DNA of 64,000 nt. It comes from Psychrobacillus sp044762855 (GTDB lineage Bacteria > Bacillota > Bacilli > Bacillales_A > Planococcaceae). Of the stretch, positions 7,555 to 15,597 are shown in pieces. The notes beneath the pieces were generated by a model that worked only from the letters and a program-made list of their open reading frames with translations, made no database searches and was not told the origin of the DNA. Location: assembly GCF_044762855.1 (NCBI RefSeq), contig NZ_JBIWFB010000013.1, positions 1-64,000 on the forward strand, in the 5' to 3' direction. A program made the translations under genes and the position numbers. Within the stretch, counting starts at the first letter, position 1; every line of letters begins with the position of its first letter.

Positions 7555-8934
7555 TTATTTTTTCTTCCGCAATTTTGATGCTAGTTCGATTATAGGTTTG
7601 CTATACATATCTCCCTTGATCAGAACAATGGTATTGGAGTCTACAATTTTCTCTAATAGATTAAAAACAAGGACTTCATTCCTAAATGTATAGACCGGTG
7701 AAGTTAAACCTCTTTTTACCGCATGGTCTGCTATTATGCTCGCATGCTCTCCTATCGTAATGAGTACATCCACTCCATTTTGGTAAATTAAATCTCCTGC
7801 CTGTTCATGAATAATATAGCCCCATGAACCTAAATCAGTAATTGTGCCTATGATTGCTACTTTTTTCTTCTCTTTTCCAATTTCATTTAATACTTTTAAT
7901 GCTGCTTCTAATGAAGTTGTTGTAATACTCCATGTATCATCTATAATCATAGAATCGTTTATACCATCCACCAATTGAAGTTGCTTATTGAACTTCCTAA
8001 ATCTTTTCAAGCGAAAAGCAGCCTCCGGGATAGACACTCCCATTTCATAAACAGCTGCTATAGCAGCAAGAGCATTATAGACCTGATGAACTCCTAAGCC
8101 TGGTACAAATATTTGATAATTTCTCTTCTTATGTTTAATACTAAATTCCATGCCATCTTGACTGTAACGAATATTTTGTGCTCGAAAATGGCAAGTCCTA
8201 TGAGTTCCAACTTTTACGATTTTCCCTTGAAAGTTTTTCAGATCAATCTTACTTGTATTGCTATCCTCCGAATTAATAATTAGTATACCTGATGAATTAA
8301 CAATTTTAGCCATTTCTCCTTTTGCCTCAATATAACCTTCTAGCGTTTTGCAATAATTGAGGTGGTGTGCTCCGATGTTTGTAATGATTCCTATTGTAGG
8401 TTTGAAATATTCACCTGCTTTTAATACATCCCCTGGTGAACCAACAGCCGTTTCAAAGATAGCTGCTTCGGTTTCCTCATCTATGCTCAAAAGATATTGC
8501 AAATTCGCCGTTCTAGAGTTACTAGTAAGGCTTGTAGCTGTCACTATTCTATCTTCTGAAAGAATATGCTTGATCATTTCTTTTGTTGTTGTTTTCCCGG
8601 AAGTTCCTGTAATGGCTACTACGGGGATTTGAAATAAGCTACGGTAGTAGCGAACAAATTTCCAATATGCTTCATCGGCATTAGTTACTTGGATGACAGT
8701 TACATTCTCAGGAATTTCATCTTTACTATATTTCCACTCTGTTGCAAGCACTAATGGGAAAAATTTCTTTAGGCTTCTCCAGTCAATAATTCTCATGTTA
8801 GTAAAAAGAATCGTGTTTTGATTTTTTATTTGTTTTAAACGATATGCTCCGTAATGGACTAACACTTCATCGGACCCTTGGACCAACACACCAGAAATGA
8901 TTGTTCTTATACTGCTGACTGTATGGGGTTTCAT
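7555..8934 (-). CDS. MurF-like Mur ligase, paralogue 2
   Basis: A 459-residue paralogue of the next gene downstream, with the same three-domain MurF plan. It has the P-loop ITGTSGKTTTKEM (about residues 109-121), the NIGAHHLNYCKTLEGYIEAKGEM core and the C-terminal SMIIDDTWSITTTS and VLIKGDMYSKPI motifs. The ATG start is chosen because its MKPHTV aligns with MKPLRV of paralogue 1. A GTG 12 bases upstream (8946) almost touches the AAAGGAG site and is less likely, although spacing from AAAGGAG to the ATG is long (about 13). It lies 96 bases upstream of paralogue 1, which has its own promoter-like box. The natural substrate is unknown; a role in a non-ribosomal peptide or spore-wall modification is inference from context. 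Confidence 0.85.
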   Translation of the reverse strand: MKPHTVSSIRTIISGVLVQGSDEVLVHYGAYRLKQIKNQNTILFTNMRIIDWRSLKKFFPLVLATEWKYSKDEIPENVTVIQVTNADEAYWKFVRYYRSLFQIPVVAITGTSGKTTTKEMIKHILSEDRIVTATSLTSNSRTANLQYLLSIDEETEAAIFETAVGSPGDVLKAGEYFKPTIGIITNIGAHHLNYCKTLEGYIEAKGEMAKIVNSSGILIINSEDSNTSKIDLKNFQGKIVKVGTHRTCHFRAQNIRYSQDGMEFSIKHKKRNYQIFVPGLGVHQVYNALAAIAAVYEMGVSIPEAAFRLKRFRKFNKQLQLVDGINDSMIIDDTWSITTTSLEAALKVLNEIGKEKKKVAIIGTITDLGSWGYIIHEQAGDLIYQNGVDVLITIGEHASIIADHAVKRGLTSPVYTFRNEVLVFNLLEKIVDSNTIVLIKGDMYSKPIIELASKLRKKK

Positions 8935-8960
8935 TATTTTTTTCACACTCCTTTCATATA

Positions 8961-8969
8961 TATAATATG
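8961..8969 (-). promoter_or_regulatory. Sigma-K-like -10 box before MurF-like paralogue 2
   Basis: The minus strand reads CATATTATA, an exact match to CATANNNTA, 27 bases before the ATG. The same ATATTATA core is found in front of the cotZ-like gene. A -35 AC is present only at a short distance (13 bases), so the assignment is tentative. Confidence 0.4.
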
Positions 8970-9097
8970 TTTTTAAACTGAAGTTGACTGGATAAATGGG
9001 ACTTAATTGCGTGATACATAACTATGCCAAAGCTAGAACATTTCATAAATATAGAAAGAACCGTATTAATCGAAATTAATAGGAGGGGGTGATCCGT

Positions 9098-10318
9098 TTG
9101 AAAACCATTATTTTTGTAAGTACTAACAAATCCGGATCAAGCAGGGAAGCGATTAAAGCTGCAGAGAGTTTAGGGTACTTCACCATTCTTTTCACCAACA
9201 ATGAGAAGCAAATTCAGCAAAGAAAAGAGTATGCAGAAGTCCATAAAATGGTTTATGTAAACACGTACAACCTAGACAGTATGAGAGAAGAAATTTTTAA
9301 GTTACAAGCAACAGGTGCCGATATACAAACCATCGTCAGTTTTGTTGATCCATTTGTTCATACCGCATCCATACTTTGCGATGAGTTCTGTCATAACTAT
9401 GTACTGTCTAGAGCCATTGAAATAATGGAAAATAAGGAGGAAACAAGGTCAACTTTAAAAGATCAACCTTATACCCCTAAGTTTTTCTTAATAAAGCCAG
9501 GCGAAAAAATCCCTATAGAAAAAATATGCGAACAGTTTGATTTTCCAATTATTATTAAATCTCCCAAGTCAACAGGATCTAAAGACGTACTTTTAGCCAA
9601 AGGGAAAGAACAACTAAAACGACATTTTGAAAATCTTCAGAATAAAAATCCGGATAACACAATTATGGTAGAAGAATATATAGATGGTGATCAATATTTG
9701 GTTGAGGTACTCGTTCATAAAGCTAAAGCACGTATTGTAGGTATAATCGAACAGGAAATCACAAAGAACAAGCGATTTATCATTACAGGTTATGGTGTAC
9801 TTGCAAACGTTCCTTTAACGATTAGAACAGGGATCGAAAAGATGCTTCAGTCCATTATTAAAGAACTCAAGATTGAAAATGGAGCTTTACATTTGGAAAT
9901 TCGTTTAGCTAAGACTGGTTGGAAACTCATCGAGATTAATCCAAGGATTTCTGGAGGTGCTATGAACAAAATGATTCAAGCAGCATTCGGAATAAATTTA
10001 GTAGAAGAGACACTTAAATTATATTTAGGGAAAAGTCCCGCACTATTACCTAAGCACAAGAAATATGTTTTCACCAAATATGTTATTGCCACAAAGAAAG
10101 GTATATTAGAAAAAGTAACCGGGAAAGCGAGGGCTCAAAAATCACCCGGAGTTATAGAGGTTTATGTGAAGCCTAAAAAAGGAACTCTTTTAATGCCACC
10201 ATTATCTATGGGGCATAGATATGCTTATGTAATTGCTGTTGGTAGTAGTCTAGAAGAAGCCAAAAACCTCGCGAATACTGCAGCAAAAGAGATTACTTTC
10301 CATTTAGAAGAGGAGTGA
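9098..10318 (+). CDS. ATP-grasp amino-acid-ligase-like enzyme 1
   Basis: A 406-residue ATP-grasp enzyme of the carboxylate-amine ligase type (BacD/YwfE, carbamoyl-phosphate-synthase-like). The N-terminal Rossmann-like domain begins MKTIIFVSTNKSGSSREA. The ATP-grasp core has FPIIIKSPKSTGSKDV (about 146-161), the EEYIDGDQYLVEVLV lid region and the metal-binding LIEINPRISGGAMNKMIQ (about 290). Such enzymes form a peptide or amide bond via an acylphosphate. The TTG start is preceded by an ideal AGGAGGGGGTG; a GTG 9 bases earlier overlaps that site. It is divergent from MurF-like paralogue 2 and closely related to the second ATP-grasp gene downstream in the cluster. The substrates are unknown. Confidence 0.85.
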   Translation: MKTIIFVSTNKSGSSREAIKAAESLGYFTILFTNNEKQIQQRKEYAEVHKMVYVNTYNLDSMREEIFKLQATGADIQTIVSFVDPFVHTASILCDEFCHNYVLSRAIEIMENKEETRSTLKDQPYTPKFFLIKPGEKIPIEKICEQFDFPIIIKSPKSTGSKDVLLAKGKEQLKRHFENLQNKNPDNTIMVEEYIDGDQYLVEVLVHKAKARIVGIIEQEITKNKRFIITGYGVLANVPLTIRTGIEKMLQSIIKELKIENGALHLEIRLAKTGWKLIEINPRISGGAMNKMIQAAFGINLVEETLKLYLGKSPALLPKHKKYVFTKYVIATKKGILEKVTGKARAQKSPGVIEVYVKPKKGTLLMPPLSMGHRYAYVIAVGSSLEEAKNLANTAAKEITFHLEEE

Positions 10319-10321
10319 CAC

Positions 10322-10354
10322 TAAGAACACCTTATGTAGGTGCTCTTTTTTATT
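10322..10354 (+). terminator. Terminator of ATP-grasp gene 1
   Basis: AGAACACCT-TATGT-AGGTGCTC followed by a T run, starting a few bases after the stop codon. Confidence 0.85.
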
Positions 10355-10369
10355 ACTAAAGAATAGCAA

Positions 10370-10419
10370 AACCTGAATAACGTCTCTTAAATAAGAGTGC
10401 GTTATCCAGGTACTTTTTT
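10370..10419. terminator. Long hairpin between convergent genes
   Basis: ACCTGAATAACG...CGTTATCCAGGT forms a ~12-bp stem with a second small stem in the loop. The T run is stronger on the plus side but the hairpin also follows the fusion gene on the minus strand, so it probably acts in both directions. Confidence 0.65.
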
Positions 10420-10423
10420 AAAA

Positions 10424-12592
10424 TTATTCTTTAAACGTTTGATCTAAAAACTTGACTGTATCAAACATATTCGTTTTACTTGCTCCTTTGATTAAAATTG
10501 TGTCGTCTTTTTCTACAATCTTTTCCAATAGCTCATGTAATAGTTCCTTCTTTGTAAAATGATATACATTTGTAGGGGGAAATCCTTTCACTTTCGCTTG
10601 ATCACCAATTTCTTCCGTTCTAAATCCATAGGTGATTAAAATATCAATACCCTTTTCTTGAACATAATCGCCGACTTTACGATACTCTTCTTCTCTTAAC
10701 TCACCCAACTCTCTCATTTGTCCAATAATAGCTATTTTTCGATGTTTACCTACATTCGTTAGGACATCCAGTGCAGCTCGTACTCCTTGTGGATGAGAGT
10801 GTACCGTATCATCAATTACGGTAATATTGTCGCGACAATTATAGATAGTTAATCTTCTTGGTGGTTTTCTGAATATTAATCCCGCCTTTATCTCCATTGG
10901 AGTGAATCCTAAATAATCAGCCACAGCAATTGCATTTAAAGCATTATATACATGATGCTCTCCTAAAATAGGGATAAATAGTTCAATTTCTTGCCGCTGT
11001 AGTCTCATTTTGAAACTCATTCCGTTCTCTTTATATTGGATGTTATAGGCTCTATAGTTAGCTGGTGATTTTGTACTAACCGTCATTATCTTCCCTTTGA
11101 ATTGTTGGGTCTCCAAATACTTAGAGTTTTCATCATCTTTGTTTACAATGAGGATACCCTCTTGATCCATTCCATGGATTAGTTCAGATTTTGCATGAGC
11201 AACTCCTTTAATATCACTATCAAAGTTTCCAACATGTGCAAGTCCGATATTGGTGACTATGCTAATGTTAGGTTTAATAATGCTACAATGTTCTGTAATG
11301 ACCCCTGGATATGCCATACCGTACTCTAATACAACCGCCTCGTGAGCGTCATTAATTTCTGCTGCATGTTTTTTTGTATGCTCTGTTGTATTCCAGTAAT
11401 CTTTGGACTCGAAAATATTCCATTTTTTAGCCAATATTGAGGCAAGGAACGCCTTAGAAGTTGTTTTACCGGCACTTCCCGTTATCGCGATAATCGGTAT
11501 TTCTCCTTTTTCCTCCATCTTTTTCCTCTTAATTTTGCTAATTTCATTTTTTACTTTTGTTTGATTTTCGGCTAAAAATTTTGCATATTGAATGGAATGT
11601 ATCACTACATCTAATTCCAAATAAAAAGCAGGAGGACAGCCTGGACGCCAGTTTACTTCATAAATCCAAATTTTTAAATTTTCGTCTAGTCCTACATCGA
11701 TTCCTATTTCATCAATAACTTCTCCATACTTCACCATTTGTATATGATCTAAATGATTAGCTAATGCCAAAGAAAAATGTTCAAGCATCCGCCTAATATC
11801 AAATGCTTCTTCTTTAAATTCCTGTTGTAAAAATGGATCTAAATAATTGGTGAAGCCACCATTATTAATATTTGGAATGATAGATCCGTTTGGAGCAACT
11901 CGTGGATAAATAGTAGTAATCACCCACTTTCCTTCCCCATTTTTTTGTACATGAAGCCTAAAATCATACACCTGACCAGATTTATTGACGGATTGGATAT
12001 ACGGTTGGACTATAAAAGTCCCTGATGATAACTTATCCTTCAAAAATACGGTCAACTGCTCTTTTGTATAAAGTTTATTTTCTGTATTCTGTCTCACTTC
12101 ATAACCCTCTGCTACTTCAGAGATAAAAAAGATTCCTTTTCCCTTTCTCCCATCAATCGGTTTAAGGACAACTTTATGAAAAGAGGAAGTGAATTTATAA
12201 AAGTTTTCCGCATTTTTTACAACTTCTGAGGGAATTAAGTAACTTGAAAATTCTTTAGCTTCCATTAGCCTTTCATTTATATTCCATTTATTCCCTATAG
12301 AATTTGTAGTAAATGGAATTTCCTTCTTCAATTTATCTATAATTTCTTTTGACTTAGCTAACTTTTCAGGACTCCCTGCGTTATAAATCACATCTGGAAA
12401 AGACATGATTTTCTCTTTCCAGCTTCCATTTTCATAAACTTGACCTCGAATAGATCGATTGACAAAATTCACTGCACCTGGTGAAAAGTAAAAGAAATTG
12501 ACCCCCTCTGCCTTAGCTACTGCTGCATATGCATAAGACTTCAAGACGGTTTTTGGATCTTTACGATGATGTAGCATCCCTATTGTTATCAT
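10424..12592 (-). CDS. Fusion of YheC/YheD-type ATP-grasp with a Mur ligase core
   Basis: A 722-residue two-module enzyme. Residues 1-344 form a YheC/YheD-type (endospore coat-associated) ATP-grasp: VVLKPIDGRKGKGIFFI (141-157), YDFRLHVQK (209-217), NINNGGFTNY (241-250) and the metal-binding IYEVNWRPGCP (310-320). A charged linker (345-364) leads straight into a Mur ligase central domain with P-loop IAITGSAGKTTSK (368-380) and NIGLAHVGNFDSD, then a C-terminal Mur domain ending in TILIKGASKTNMF. The N-terminal nucleotide-sugar-binding domain of MurF is absent, replaced by the ATP-grasp. The overall order (ATP-grasp then Mur) recalls cyanophycin synthetase, though the ATP-grasp is of a different subfamily. 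The ATG is preceded by AAAGGAG. The gene follows the cotZ-like gene after a terminator. Product unknown; one module may feed the other. Confidence 0.9.
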   Translation of the reverse strand: MITIGMLHHRKDPKTVLKSYAYAAVAKAEGVNFFYFSPGAVNFVNRSIRGQVYENGSWKEKIMSFPDVIYNAGSPEKLAKSKEIIDKLKKEIPFTTNSIGNKWNINERLMEAKEFSSYLIPSEVVKNAENFYKFTSSFHKVVLKPIDGRKGKGIFFISEVAEGYEVRQNTENKLYTKEQLTVFLKDKLSSGTFIVQPYIQSVNKSGQVYDFRLHVQKNGEGKWVITTIYPRVAPNGSIIPNINNGGFTNYLDPFLQQEFKEEAFDIRRMLEHFSLALANHLDHIQMVKYGEVIDEIGIDVGLDENLKIWIYEVNWRPGCPPAFYLELDVVIHSIQYAKFLAENQTKVKNEISKIKRKKMEEKGEIPIIAITGSAGKTTSKAFLASILAKKWNIFESKDYWNTTEHTKKHAAEINDAHEAVVLEYGMAYPGVITEHCSIIKPNISIVTNIGLAHVGNFDSDIKGVAHAKSELIHGMDQEGILIVNKDDENSKYLETQQFKGKIMTVSTKSPANYRAYNIQYKENGMSFKMRLQRQEIELFIPILGEHHVYNALNAIAVADYLGFTPMEIKAGLIFRKPPRRLTIYNCRDNITVIDDTVHSHPQGVRAALDVLTNVGKHRKIAIIGQMRELGELREEEYRKVGDYVQEKGIDILITYGFRTEEIGDQAKVKGFPPTNVYHFTKKELLHELLEKIVEKDDTILIKGASKTNMFDTVKFLDQTFKE

Positions 12593-12691
12593 TTAATATT
12601 CTCCTTTTATATTCGTGTAATTATATTTGTATTAAATTCATCCACCTTGCATTGAATACGGACAAATGTTCAATTTTTATTTAACTTCTAG

Positions 12692-12726
12692 TAAAAATAA
12701 AAAACACCCCAAGATTTGTAGGGTGA
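12692..12726 (-). terminator. Terminator of the cotZ-like gene
   Basis: The minus strand reads CACCC...GGGGTG followed by a T-rich run, right after the stop codon of the cotZ-like gene. Confidence 0.7.
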
Positions 12727-12736
12727 AGATGTGTCA

Positions 12737-13168
12737 TTACCATTTTGGCTCAATTATAATTTTCCTTTTCAACAATTCGGTCTCCAATAGTTGTATGGCA
12801 CAAAAACATGACAAATCAATGTTCTTACATATAGACGTTTTTTCTAATCTAACCAAATCACAAAACGAGTTAGAGTAATTACCTTCAATATCAAGCGGAC
12901 GTAGTAACGAAACTTTGATACAGCATGTTTCTATATCTATGGACTCAATCCGAAAATAACTTGTTTCAAAACACTCTTCAGTACTCCAAAAACTTAATGG
13001 ATCCCCTTTTGTAGTTATCAAGAGGAAGGGAATCGTATCGGTACCGACTATTTTAGATAGTAAGCTGCCAAAAAATTTTGTTTGGGAATTATTTATTAGA
13101 TCCTGAAGCAATTTCAATTCAATTAGCGCATCACATAGACATTGGTTACTTTTAACTTCGGTGCTCAA
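12737..13168 (-). CDS. CotY/CotZ-like spore coat (crust) protein
   Basis: A 143-residue Cys-rich protein (nine Cys) that resembles CotZ/CotY of Bacillus, crust morphogenetic proteins on the outermost spore layer. The matching segments are DTIPFLLITTKGDPLSFW (CotZ-like DTVPFAIFTSK), the FRIES segment, and VRLEKTSICKNIDLSCFCAI near the C-terminus, which is the family signature. A TTG start (MSTEVKSNQ) is used since it lines up with CotZ N-termini. Another TTG 12 bases upstream directly touches the AAGGGAG site. Its position between an ATP-grasp gene and the ATP-grasp/Mur fusion suggests the whole ligase cluster acts on the spore surface. Expression in the mother cell is likely, with a near-consensus sigma-K -10 upstream. 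Confidence 0.82.
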   Translation of the reverse strand: MSTEVKSNQCLCDALIELKLLQDLINNSQTKFFGSLLSKIVGTDTIPFLLITTKGDPLSFWSTEECFETSYFRIESIDIETCCIKVSLLRPLDIEGNYSNSFCDLVRLEKTSICKNIDLSCFCAIQLLETELLKRKIIIEPKW

Positions 13169-13202
13169 TTGATTTTTCAACTCCCTTCTTACTCTTAATA
13201 CT

Positions 13203-13211
13203 TATAATATT
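13203..13211 (-). promoter_or_regulatory. Near-consensus sigma-K -10 before the cotZ-like gene
   Basis: The minus strand reads AATATTATA, one mismatch from CATANNNTA, about 35 bases before the TTG start. It shares its core with the box before MurF-like paralogue 2. Confidence 0.3.
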
Positions 13212-13262
13212 GTGGTTTGAGAAGGTTATACGGGTAAAAATCACCAAATTGAAATGTTGCTT

Positions 13263-14486
13263 TTAAAAAGGTTCTAGATAAAACTTTATTTCCTTCGTAG
13301 CTTTTAATGCAATGGCTTTTGCTTGTTCCGCTGCTTCCGAAACGGCAATGACGCATGCATATCGATTCCCCATTGAATAGGGGGCCGTTATTAATCTTCC
13401 TGCATGCGGTTTAATATGAACGTACTTCACTCCGTCATGCTTTAAAGCAAGTTCTTTCCCGGTAATTTTGAGTAGCTTCCCCCGAGAATTTATTGTTAAA
13501 TATCGGGCGTACACATAGTTTTTCTTCTTTTCTGGTAAAATAGGTTCTTCTCCTAAATGTACTTTTAATATTTCTTTTAACAGATTTATCCCAGTTCCTT
13601 CTTCTATAATTCTGTTCATCGCTCCTCCAGCCATTCTCGGATTCACTTCTATTAATTTCCACTTCCCTTGGACAAGCTTCATCTCCATATGACACGAGCC
13701 ATTGGAAAGACCTGTTTGTTCTAGAATGCTTGAAATACACCCCTTTAGACTACGATATTCATCCTCTCCCACTTCTCCTGGAAATTTATAACCAGTGACG
13801 ATAAATCTTCCGTTATATAGTACTTCTTGCTCTACTAGAGCTAGGAATTTTATTTCCTTGTTATAAACTAATATTTCAACTAGATACTGTGGTCCATGTA
13901 AAAATTCTTCTATTAACAATGGATTATTTGGATGTTTTTCTTGCAGAAATGTTAAAGCACTTACAAGCTTTTCTATTGTTTCAACAAATAATACATCCTT
14001 TGAACCATTCGAAATTGGGGGTTTAATGATAAAAGGAAAGAGGGATTTATTTTCTTTTCCAAACTTTTTGATGGAATCATCTGGGTGAAAAATTGTATAG
14101 AAGGGGGTCATCGGAAGATCTTTTAGTTTTTCCCTGATCGCTATTTTGTTTTCCATCACTCCTAAGGAATCCACAGAAATTTTGGCTATCTCGAAATGCT
14201 TAGAAAGCCTTGCTGCATAAGAAACATATGGATCAATAAAACTAAGGCATGCGCAAATTTGTTTCCCTTTTTCCATAAGCTTGGTTATTTCTTTCACCAT
14301 TTGTTGTTCGTTTAGTAAGTCTTCAATAAACACAAACTGATCAACTTCCAAGAAATCAGGATGGCTTGTCATATACTTAGCCTTGTCCGTGCATAAAACC
14401 ACATAATAGCCCATTTCTTTTGCTATCATTAAGGCTTCTTTACTTGTTCCTGATTTGTAACTCCCAATAAATACAATTGTTTTCAT
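13263..14486 (-). CDS. ATP-grasp amino-acid-ligase-like enzyme 2
   Basis: A 407-residue ATP-grasp enzyme, clear paralogue of the plus-strand ATP-grasp gene in this cluster. It shares the opening MKTIVFIGSYKSGTSKEA, the ATP-binding FPFIIKPPISNGSKDV, the lid EEFLHGPQYLVEILV and the metal-binding LIEVNPRMAGGAMNRIIE. The ATG aligned with the paralogue start is used, preceded by GGGTGG. An upstream extension to 14555 reads through a promoter-like box and is unlikely. It probably joins an amino acid or peptide carboxylate to an amine with ATP. The cotZ-like gene starts 95 bases downstream in the same direction and no terminator is seen between them, so the two may be co-transcribed. Confidence 0.85.
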   Translation of the reverse strand: MKTIVFIGSYKSGTSKEALMIAKEMGYYVVLCTDKAKYMTSHPDFLEVDQFVFIEDLLNEQQMVKEITKLMEKGKQICACLSFIDPYVSYAARLSKHFEIAKISVDSLGVMENKIAIREKLKDLPMTPFYTIFHPDDSIKKFGKENKSLFPFIIKPPISNGSKDVLFVETIEKLVSALTFLQEKHPNNPLLIEEFLHGPQYLVEILVYNKEIKFLALVEQEVLYNGRFIVTGYKFPGEVGEDEYRSLKGCISSILEQTGLSNGSCHMEMKLVQGKWKLIEVNPRMAGGAMNRIIEEGTGINLLKEILKVHLGEEPILPEKKKNYVYARYLTINSRGKLLKITGKELALKHDGVKYVHIKPHAGRLITAPYSMGNRYACVIAVSEAAEQAKAIALKATKEIKFYLEPF

Positions 14487-14525
14487 AGGAATAGCCACCC
14501 ATTCGTTTATACACATTTGTCTCTT

Positions 14526-14534
14526 TAAAATATG
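14526..14534 (-). promoter_or_regulatory. Sigma-K-like -10 box before ATP-grasp gene 2
   Basis: The minus strand reads CATATTTTA, an exact match to CATANNNTA, 40 bases before the ATG. The -35 region is not recognisable. Confidence 0.35.
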
Positions 14535-14633
14535 TATGGAACACGATTTAGCCACAACGTTTGCCCATGCAAAGGTAAAATATCACGTCTGTTGATTAAC
14601 AAATTTCTATCAAAAGATCTTGAAACCCTTTCC

Positions 14634-15262
14634 CAAATACGGTAAATCGGAATTTTGAATAGAATGAAATGCATAATAGGGATATTGCGTCGTAGTGACC
14701 GCTGTGATTTTCGCTGCAGGACGGACGCTTTCCGGGGGGGGAGTGATGAGCCTTCACCGCCGCTTAGGCGTACGTTGTGAAGTCTCATCTTACTCACTTA
14801 TTCCCTTCGGAGTCGCCGCCCTGCAGCGAAAATCAATGGAAAATACTAACTTATCAGTGTCCGGAATTAACAATAAATGGTTGATTAAGACAATGTAGAC
14901 TGCGAACTCGACAAAATAGTCGAGTTCGATGGGCTTTTAGGCATATTATTCCTATAATATGTCTAAATCATAGTCGTCTCAATCTAAGTAAACTTGCTAT
15001 TGTAATAAATTAGTTGCTCTCATCAGCAATTTAGTTGCTTTCATGCTGATTTTAGTTGCTTTCGTACTGAAATTAATTGCCTTCAATAGATTTTTGGTTG
15101 CCCTTAGATATTTTTTGGAACTTCGCTTGAAGGTGTAAGCCATGCAAGAGCGTTAGCGACGTAGTGGCTCGTCACTCGTCCTGCGGAAATTTAACAGACA
15201 CCTTATTGAGTTTCCTTGCGATGCATTTTCTTTATTCCACGCTCAAAACTATAAATCTCCAC
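14634..15262. repeat. Composite repeat, copy 1 (inverted relative to copy 2)
   Basis: This non-coding element has three parts. A left end (14634-14705) ends in GTCGTAGTGACCGCTGT. A GC-richer 129-bp unit (14706-14834) is bounded by a perfect 14-bp inverted repeat, GATTTTCGCTGCAG/CTGCAGCGAAAATC. An AT-rich middle holds a small hairpin (CGAACTCGACAAAATAGTCGAGTTCG) and a 21-bp tandem array, followed by a degraded right end. The order is repeated in reverse at 18090-18690. No transposase is present; it behaves like a non-autonomous or MITE-like family. Spurious open frames here are not genes. Confidence 0.8.
15002..15106 (-). repeat. 21-bp tandem array, copy 1
   Basis: Read on the minus strand, about five 21-base units follow the pattern GAAAGCAACTAAAATCAGCAT. 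Units keep GAAAGCAAYTAA and vary in the last third. The order and sequence of units match the array at 18213-18317. Confidence 0.8.
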
Positions 15263-15597
15263 CTTATGTTTTATTAAAAGTTATCCGCATTCCATTTTTT
15301 ACAGTTCTCCTGAACATCAAGAAGTTTCAATGATGGTGTAGAATTAGTTCAGTTTAAAGGAATACAAAAGCACCAATATATACAGTACCTTGTGTTCAAT
15401 CACGTTCTTAACAATCAAGTTATTGGATACTTTTGAGTTAATCAACATTTGGGGTCAAATATAATACCATATTCCTCTTCGATAGGTTGTTTTATAATGG
15501 ATTTTATTGTAATATTAGTTGTTTACTTTTACATGTAACCCTAGTAACGGTAAGTGTTTGTTGTTCTATTTACTAGTAGAAAGTTTGGTGGAATCAA
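15263..15597. repeat. Intergenic tail related to the 21.9-kb region
   Basis: No gene is present. The segment 15385-15450 (CTTGTGTTCAATCACGTTCT onward) aligns by eye with 21900-21966 in the same order, so the repeat-containing regions at 14.6 and 21.7 kb share flanks as well as element ends. The promoter of the following transporter gene must lie in the last ~100 bases, but no clear box was chosen. Confidence 0.45.

Noticed and set aside
14525..14898. Open frames on both strands in composite repeat copy 1
   Set aside because: They follow the GC-rich palindromic unit, have no plausible starts and are not conserved between repeat copies.
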